Positions 59,414 to 64,000 of a stretch of 64,000 nt of DNA are shown here, in pieces. The stretch comes from JBFMHP01 sp964557295. Its GTDB lineage: Bacteria; Pseudomonadota; Gammaproteobacteria; RBG-16-57-12. The stretch is from assembly GCA_964557295.1 (NCBI GenBank), contig CAZKZP010000013.1, positions 6,672-70,671 on the forward strand, in the 5' to 3' direction. Position numbers and translations under genes: made by a program. Below the pieces are notes generated by a model, which saw only the letters and a program-made list of their open reading frames with translations, had not been told where the DNA came from and made no database searches. Numbering within the stretch: position 1 is the first letter of the stretch; every line of letters starts with the position of its first letter.

Positions 59414-60100
59414 CTACTTTGCCGCGCAGGGGTTTTTCGCTGCGCATGGATTCTTGGCCGCGCAGGGATTCCTCGGGGCACATGGGTTGCTCTGCGTAAT
59501 GAAGGCATTCTGAATCCGGGCCGTATATGCCGTCAGCGCCGCCAGTTCGCGTGAATCCCAGGGGAGCGGCTTGGCCTGCATCGGTTTGATCATGCAGAAC
59601 TGAATCATTTCTTCCAGCGTGATCGACTTTAGGCCGGTAATGTCCATTACCATTTGCACCCGGTGTGGATAGGGTTTGGCGAAACTGGGCTGGAACAAGG
59701 CGCCGTCCGTATGGCAGGTGGCACAGGATGTCGCGCCGGTGCTGCTCAGAGCGGTACTGTTCCACAGCTTCTCGCCTTCTCTTGCCAAGGCCTCCGGGTT
59801 GCCCTTGTAGGGCTTGGTTCCCTTGGGGCGAGTGATGATTTTCGGGTCGATCCGGTCGGCGGCCGCGCAGGGGTTCGCTTTGCAGGGGTTTTTGGCCGCG
59901 CATGGATTCCGAGCGGCACAAGGGTTTTTTGCTGCGCAGGGGTTGGCCTTGGGACTGCCCGGGCTACAGGGATTGCTCCGCCCGGCTCTCGGGGCGCATG
60001 GTGCGCAGGGGGCCGCGATGAGCGTCCCAGGCATGGTGATCGCCGCGCTGAACAGGCCGGTAAGGATTGCCGCGCGTAGCGGCTTAACTTGGGTTTTCAT
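59414..60100 (-). CDS. Exported c-type cytochrome with NPCAAK repeats
   Basis: A 228-aa exported protein (signal peptide to LIAAP). A central c-type domain carries CATCH at about residue 125. It is flanked on both sides by Cys-rich repeats of the form NPCAAK or NPCAAR: about five before the domain and four at the C-terminus, plus CAPCAP and NPCSPG. The repeats may bind metal or link to the cell surface. The ECF sigma/anti-sigma pair upstream on the same strand may control it. Function unknown. Confidence 0.78.
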   Translation of the reverse strand: MKTQVKPLRAAILTGLFSAAITMPGTLIAAPCAPCAPRAGRSNPCSPGSPKANPCAAKNPCAARNPCAAKNPCKANPCAAADRIDPKIITRPKGTKPYKGNPEALAREGEKLWNSTALSSTGATSCATCHTDGALFQPSFAKPYPHRVQMVMDITGLKSITLEEMIQFCMIKPMQAKPLPWDSRELAALTAYTARIQNAFITQSNPCAPRNPCAAKNPCAAKNPCAAK

Positions 60101-60254
60101 GATGGGTTTCTCCTGGGTTAATGTCGGTTATTGGCGCGTTGGAAATGGGCGCGCGCCTGGAACCCGAGTTTGCGTAACATGAGGCACGCTTCGAAACCGA
60201 GTCTTCGCACGGGGTGGACTGCAATACTCCAGTGCCTTTTGTATTGCCACCTGT

Positions 60255-60282
60255 TAGTCGCGGATGTGCTGCTGTTGTTACA
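60255..60282 (-). promoter_or_regulatory. Possible ECF-type promoter of the NPCAAK cytochrome gene
   Basis: Minus strand TGTAAC (60277-60282), 16-base spacer, CGACTA (60255-60260). The -35 with AAC fits ECF promoters in general. It lies about 155 bases before the start codon. Confidence 0.3.
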
Positions 60283-60361
60283 CGCACAGTTTCATGACGA
60301 AAAAAACAGGGGAAACAGCCCCGCCTAGGCACATGTCTTGGCCAGTCCGGTTTCTACGTGT

Positions 60362-60556
60362 TCATTCACCCTGTTTTTCGCCGTCGCCCTTGGCATAGGC
60401 CTTGGCCGCCTTGCGCAAGATGTCCATATGTTGCTTGCAGTGACGGCAACCGTCGCACATCGCCACATGAATGCGCAGCGCCATTTTTTCGCGCAGACTC
60501 AGTGGTCTCTCCTGGGATTCCGAAAATAGACGGGTGGCCTCGCGGCAGTTCAACAT
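60362..60556 (-). CDS. zf-HC2 anti-sigma factor-like protein
   Basis: 64 aa with the zinc-binding anti-sigma motif HVAMCDGCRHC (H-x3-C-x2-C) after CREATRLFSESQERPL. No transmembrane segment. It lies 12 bases downstream of the ECF sigma gene and is expected to bind it. Confidence 0.88.
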   Translation of the reverse strand: MLNCREATRLFSESQERPLSLREKMALRIHVAMCDGCRHCKQHMDILRKAAKAYAKGDGEKQGE

Positions 60557-60568
60557 GTGGGAGCCTCC

Positions 60569-61186
60569 TTAATTAAGAAACCACTTGTGTTCCAGACATT
60601 TCCCGAGGCGAAGCCGGGCGCGGTGGAGCATGACATTGAGATTGGTGACCGTGATGCCGACCGTCGCGCAGATCTCCCCGGTTTCCAGTTCGATAAATTC
60701 GCGCATCATGAAGACCCTGGCCTGTTTCGGCGGCAGCCCCTCCAGGCATGCGTCGAAGACTCGCCAGAATTCTTGCTGGCGGAACGAGTCCTCAGGATCG
60801 CCCCAATCCCGCGGCCGTTCGTCGGCGCGCCAGAAACCTTTCCGGTCGAACAGCATGGCGAAGTCTTCCTCTTCTTCATCATCGCGCAACAGGCTACTGG
60901 CGTTGATCAGACGCCGCCTCTGGCGCAACGTGTCCGCGATCTTGTTCTTGAGTATCGCGAAGACCCAGGTTTTCAACGCGGCCTTGCCGCCGAACGATTG
61001 CGCGTTCTTGAGCGCTCCCACCAGCGCCTCCTGCACCGCATCCTCGGCCAGATGACCGTCGCCTAATTGCAGGGTGGCGAATTTCAGCATCTGGTTTCTC
61101 AATGCATCAAGAAAAGCGGTGTCGGCGAGTGACGCCGTGCTGTCCGTGAGCAGGACGCTTTCTCCAAACACCGATTCGTCACTCAT
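60569..61186 (-). CDS. ECF-family RNA polymerase sigma factor
   Basis: 205 aa with sigma region 2 (GDGHLAEDAVQEALVGAL, KTWVFAILKNKIAD) and region 4 (LPPKQARVFMMREFIELE, VTNLNVMLHRARLRL). Paired with a zf-HC2 anti-sigma factor. The target could be the NPCAAK cytochrome operon downstream; this is inference. Confidence 0.9.
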   Translation of the reverse strand: MSDESVFGESVLLTDSTASLADTAFLDALRNQMLKFATLQLGDGHLAEDAVQEALVGALKNAQSFGGKAALKTWVFAILKNKIADTLRQRRRLINASSLLRDDEEEEDFAMLFDRKGFWRADERPRDWGDPEDSFRQQEFWRVFDACLEGLPPKQARVFMMREFIELETGEICATVGITVTNLNVMLHRARLRLGKCLEHKWFLN

Positions 61187-61290
61187 CCATTGTCACTCCT
61201 TCTCAGTTCGTTCTTCGCGGCGCTGCAACAGGCGACACAGTATGGCACAAAGCAATTCATCGACAGGTGTGTCGGTTCGAAACAAGGATA

Positions 61291-62223
61291 TCACCCCGCG
61301 ACCTCCATCGGCGGTTTGCTCCCCTTCAATAACTCCGCAACGGGCAACGCCGCCACGGCGGCGTGAACGGTTCGCGCGATCAGGGCGTTATCCGTTTCGG
61401 GTTCCAGATCCGCGGCATCGCCCTTGCGGCCGGTCGGCTTGGCGATCAGGTGTGTTGCTTCTTGTTCGAGCACAAACTCGCCGCCACAGTTGCGGCAATA
61501 GAGATGGTCTCCGGCATGATGCTCGCGCTGAACCACCAGTGTGGGACCGCACATCGGGCATGACTGGAGTGGAATCCCGTCGTCACTATGTCCCATGACG
61601 TGATCCAGTTTGCCCGCCCTGCCGAGGACGATAAACGTCTCGGCATAATGGGCATCAAACTGCGCGCCCTGAAGTTCGCCAATGATGGCGAGTGCTTTGT
61701 CACGCGGCATGCCGGCGCGATATGGCCGGTGACTGCTCATCGCATCGAAGGCGTCGCAGATACCGACGATGCGCGCCATGACGGGAATCGTCTCGTTGTT
61801 CAAACCACGCGGATAGCCGGTGCCATCCGGCCGTTCATGGTGTAACAACACGGCGTCACTGACCAGCGCGGCGAGCGGATGCCCGGACAACAGGCGCATG
61901 CCGACATCGGGATGGGTCTTGATGATGGCGTATTCCTCGCCGGTCAGCCGATCCGGTTTGCGCAGGATGGCATCGGGCACGCTAACCTTGCCCAGATCGT
62001 GCAGAAAGCCACCGAGTCCGATGCGGGCCGCATCGGCGGCGCCGTGCCCGGCGGTCTCGGCAAGCAGCCGCGCGTATCTCGACACGCGCCAGAGATGACC
62101 GCCGGTGTAGGGATCGCGCGCCTCGACAAACCACGCCATGGTCAACAAGCTGGCGAGCAGGCCGCTGAAATGGGCTTCGGCGGAGATGCTTGCGGCATCG
62201 GATGGATGAGTGACGAAATTCAT
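61291..62223 (-). CDS. HD-GYP domain phosphodiesterase-like protein
   Basis: A 310-aa protein: HD-GYP core with GGFLHDLGKVSVPDAILRKP, HHERPDGTGYPRGL (the GYP motif) and MRLLSGHP, typical of cyclic-di-GMP phosphodiesterases. The C-terminal half has a zinc ribbon (CPMCG...CRNCGGEF). Starts at 62223, overlapping the FAD oxidoreductase stop (ATGA). Confidence 0.88.
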   Translation of the reverse strand: MNFVTHPSDAASISAEAHFSGLLASLLTMAWFVEARDPYTGGHLWRVSRYARLLAETAGHGAADAARIGLGGFLHDLGKVSVPDAILRKPDRLTGEEYAIIKTHPDVGMRLLSGHPLAALVSDAVLLHHERPDGTGYPRGLNNETIPVMARIVGICDAFDAMSSHRPYRAGMPRDKALAIIGELQGAQFDAHYAETFIVLGRAGKLDHVMGHSDDGIPLQSCPMCGPTLVVQREHHAGDHLYCRNCGGEFVLEQEATHLIAKPTGRKGDAADLEPETDNALIARTVHAAVAALPVAELLKGSKPPMEVAG

Positions 62224-63365
62224 GATCTGCGCTCCGTTGCTATCGGTGCATTGTCATTCCGAGGTGCGCTGGTGTAGCGCGCGATGAAGCGCCGGTCGAT
62301 CCAGTCCTTCCAGCGCCATACCCAAGCCCCCTCGGCACTCCATTGTCCCCACGAGGCCACGGCGTAGCGCGGGCCGCACGCCAACAGGTAGAGCGAGTGG
62401 CGCCGGGGCCGGTAAACACGCATTGTGTCACCCGCGAGGCTGGCCAGGATATTGTGCGCCAGCACCGGCCCGGCGTGTACCGCGTGTACGCCGGAGCGTG
62501 GCACCACGGTATCTTGGCGCGCGCAGACATCGCCCGCCGCGAACACATTTGGATGAGAGATGCTGCGATGCGCACCATCGACGGCGACATACCCATGCTC
62601 ATCGAGAGCAAGTTTAGACAGTATCAACCAGCAGTGCGGGAGGGCACCTGTCGTAGCAATGACGCGATCGGCTGCCAATTGCTCGCCGGTGGATAACAGC
62701 ACACCTTGTTCAGTGCCCACGCCACGCGCGTCATGGATATTCACGCCCGCACGCTGCGCACACTGCCGGATACGGCGCCTGACACCGGACGCATGATGGG
62801 GCAGGAGTCCGGATTCAGATGCCAGCAGATCAACGTGTGCATCCAGGCCATTCTTCATGAATACATGGCGTGCGGCCAATGCGATCTCGGCGCCGGCGGC
62901 GCCGCCACCTACCACTACGAGGCGGAAACCGGGGTGGTCGCGGGCTGTGGCTACGGTCTCCTCCCACTTGCAGAAGAAGTCATCCAACGGTTTGACCGGC
63001 AGTAGCCGTTCCCCCAACAGTTCCAGCCAGGAAAGATTGGTCTCGCTGCCCACATCCAGAGAAAGTACGTCATATTCGATATGCTGGCCATCCGGCAATG
63101 CGACACAATGCCGCTCCGCATCCATGCCGATCACCTTATCGAGCACCAATCGTACATGTGCAGCATCGCACAAGGGACGCAGGTCGATTTGGCATTGGGC
63201 GCGGCTGTAGTGTCCGGCCATCCACCCCGGCAACATGCCCGAGTAACCTTGATGCGGGGTGGGGGTCACCAGCACCGCTTCGACCCCTGCCGGACGATGG
63301 CGGGCCAAACCCCGCAACACCGACAGGTGGGCATGTCCGCCGCCAATGAGCACTAATCGTTTCAT
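62220..63365 (-). CDS. FAD-dependent NADH dehydrogenase-like oxidoreductase
   Basis: A 381-aa flavoprotein: FAD fold LVLIGGGHAHLSVLRGLA, second dinucleotide fold LVVVGGGAAGAEIALAA, and the FAD-binding NVFAAGDVC. It resembles type II NADH dehydrogenases and the N-terminal domain fused to selenide-water dikinase in some bacteria. There is no SelD part. Its substrate is unknown. Confidence 0.88.
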   Translation of the reverse strand: MKRLVLIGGGHAHLSVLRGLARHRPAGVEAVLVTPTPHQGYSGMLPGWMAGHYSRAQCQIDLRPLCDAAHVRLVLDKVIGMDAERHCVALPDGQHIEYDVLSLDVGSETNLSWLELLGERLLPVKPLDDFFCKWEETVATARDHPGFRLVVVGGGAAGAEIALAARHVFMKNGLDAHVDLLASESGLLPHHASGVRRRIRQCAQRAGVNIHDARGVGTEQGVLLSTGEQLAADRVIATTGALPHCWLILSKLALDEHGYVAVDGAHRSISHPNVFAAGDVCARQDTVVPRSGVHAVHAGPVLAHNILASLAGDTMRVYRPRRHSLYLLACGPRYAVASWGQWSAEGAWVWRWKDWIDRRFIARYTSAPRNDNAPIATERRS

Positions 63366-63375
63366 AGGCGCCCGG

Positions 63376-63512
63376 TCACCGGAAGTGACGTTGAATCAGT
63401 TGCACCGCGAGACGCTGGAGCTTTGCGAAGTATGGCCGTGTTGTTCCAGCAACGGTCTCATCTCGGAAACGATGAAGGGATACGGGGGTGCCAACAATGC
63501 GGGCATGGTCAT
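63376..63512 (-). pseudogene. Small ORF upstream of the FAD oxidoreductase, possibly frameshifted
   Basis: It starts MTMPALLAPPYPF (63512, after AGGAGA). Its own frame stops at 63396; a shift near 63425 would continue FAKLQRLAVQLIQRHFR to 63376, just before the oxidoreductase start. A product of about 45 aa; family unknown. 63529-63760 holds no gene that I can see. Confidence 0.35.
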
Positions 63513-63763
63513 GGCTATCTCCTGAACGGATACGTATCATTCAGTCGCAGCGGCCCAGTGGGTTCTTACAGATAGCGATTTTGGTGAATCATGCCGCCCT
63601 GGGGATCGGCTGTGTGGGCGCCGGGAAGAGGACGGGTTCCTTTCGCTCGGCGCCCGGCACGACGTCGACAGCGCCCCCGGAAGACATTGGGATCCCCCCG
63701 CGTCAGAATAGGGGCCACTTAATCGGTATGCACCTAGGGTTGTGTCCGCATCGTACTCGATTC

Positions 63764-63873
63764 GCTCAAGGATTTTTTGAGCATGGTATTTCGCATGGTA
63801 TCGACGCTATGATTAAATATAAATCAAAGAAATTACAGGCCTTTTCAGGCTTGTTTACAATCGAGTGGGAGTA
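63764..63873 (+). repeat. Attachment-like repeat B (guaA-3'-end-like terminus)
   Basis: A diverged copy of repeat A (38278-38387), same orientation: CTCAAGGATTTTTTGA, two ATGGTAT motifs 12 bases apart (63783, 63795), and ACAATCGAGTGGGAGTAG, again reading T-I-E-W-E-stop. It delimits a 25.5-kb segment with no integrase gene inside. Confidence 0.7.
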
Positions 63874-63920
63874 GCCGGCGTCTGGCACAGGCTGGCAGCC
63901 AACGGCATCAGAACAGTCAT

Positions 63921-63949
63921 AAGCCCTCTTTATTGAGGGCTTTTGTTTG
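63921..63949 (+). terminator. Rho-independent terminator
   Basis: Stem AAGCCCTC/GAGGGCTT with a 6-base loop, then TTGTTTG. The group II intron-like sequence starts at once after it. Confidence 0.8.
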
Positions 63950-64000
63950 GTGCGCCCAGCATGGGCGCACTCCTGCGGGTGCAAGTCCCGCCGTAAGTTG
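63950..64000 (+). mobile_element. 5' end of a group II intron (continues beyond the window)
   Basis: It starts GTGCGCCCAGCATGGGCGCA, matching the GUGCG 5' end of bacterial group II introns, followed by CTCCTGCGGGTGCAAGTCCC-type pairing sequence typical of domain I. Its position directly after a terminator hairpin is the target preference of group IIC introns. Only 51 bases are visible. Confidence 0.65.

Noticed and set aside
63488..63874. 128-codon ORF ending in FSGLFTIEWE
   Set aside because: It is produced by attachment-like repeat B; the upstream part has no coding features. The TIEWE end is used only as evidence for the guaA-like terminus.
1..64000. tRNA or rRNA genes
   Set aside because: I saw no cloverleaf with a TTCRANNC arm and no rRNA-like sequence, although a dedicated scan could not be run.

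Overview
The window is a chromosomal segment of a diazotrophic gammaproteobacterium. Gene content and order resemble the two Azotobacter vinelandii nif clusters merged into one (nifLA-nifB-fdx-nifQ; nifHDKT-Y-orf-lrv; nifENX; iscA-nifUSV-cysE1-WZM-clpX). A NifL/NifA pair, DraT/DraG and palindromic REP repeats of the gammaproteobacterial type fit this. I cannot name the species; a sulfur-oxidising or purple-sulfur type relative is only a guess. One 10-N gap and several one-base frameshifts indicate a draft assembly.

Region 1 (1-37.9 kb) is a nearly complete Mo-nitrogenase island. It holds the regulators nifL-nifA; cofactor genes nifB, nifQ, nifE, nifN, nifX, nifV and nafY/nifY; structural genes nifHDK; Fe-S assembly and accessory genes iscA, nifU, nifS, cysE, nifT, nifW, nifZ, nifM and clpX; ferredoxins; a molybdate ABC transporter; and the post-translational switch draT/draG. 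I found sigma-54 -24/-12 elements before nifB, nifH, modA, nifE, iscA, nifV and, on the minus strand, a SIR2-like gene. Most have a NifA site (TGT-N10-ACA) upstream, so the molybdate transporter and the SIR2-like gene appear to belong to the nif regulon. About 49 REP palindromes sit between nif genes, with their presumed mobiliser, a RAYT, at 21.4-21.8 kb inside long inverted repeats.

Region 2 (37.9-38.4 kb) is the boundary. A gene remnant follows clpX, then an attachment-like repeat ending in the sequence expected for the 3' end of guaA. A diverged copy of the same ~110 bp lies at 63.76-63.87 kb.

Region 3 (38.4-63.9 kb) has no REP repeats and looks like accreted foreign DNA. It contains a ParDE-type toxin-antitoxin pair, an IS1595-type transposase, an arsenic/arsenosugar locus (pit, arsM, glycosyltransferase, TVP38, DUF547, TVP38-flavoreductase fusion, arsS), a mercury locus (merR, a classic MerR promoter, merA, then DsrE-like, HMA, NHL, SHOCT and cytochrome genes), IS66 and Uma2 remnants, a RES/Xre toxin-antitoxin pair, a traG fragment, a GH15 glucoamylase, redox genes, a cytochrome with Cys-rich repeats, an ECF sigma/anti-sigma pair, an HD-GYP protein and an FAD oxidoreductase.

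The last 51 bases, just after a terminator hairpin, look like the 5' end of a group II intron that continues beyond the window.
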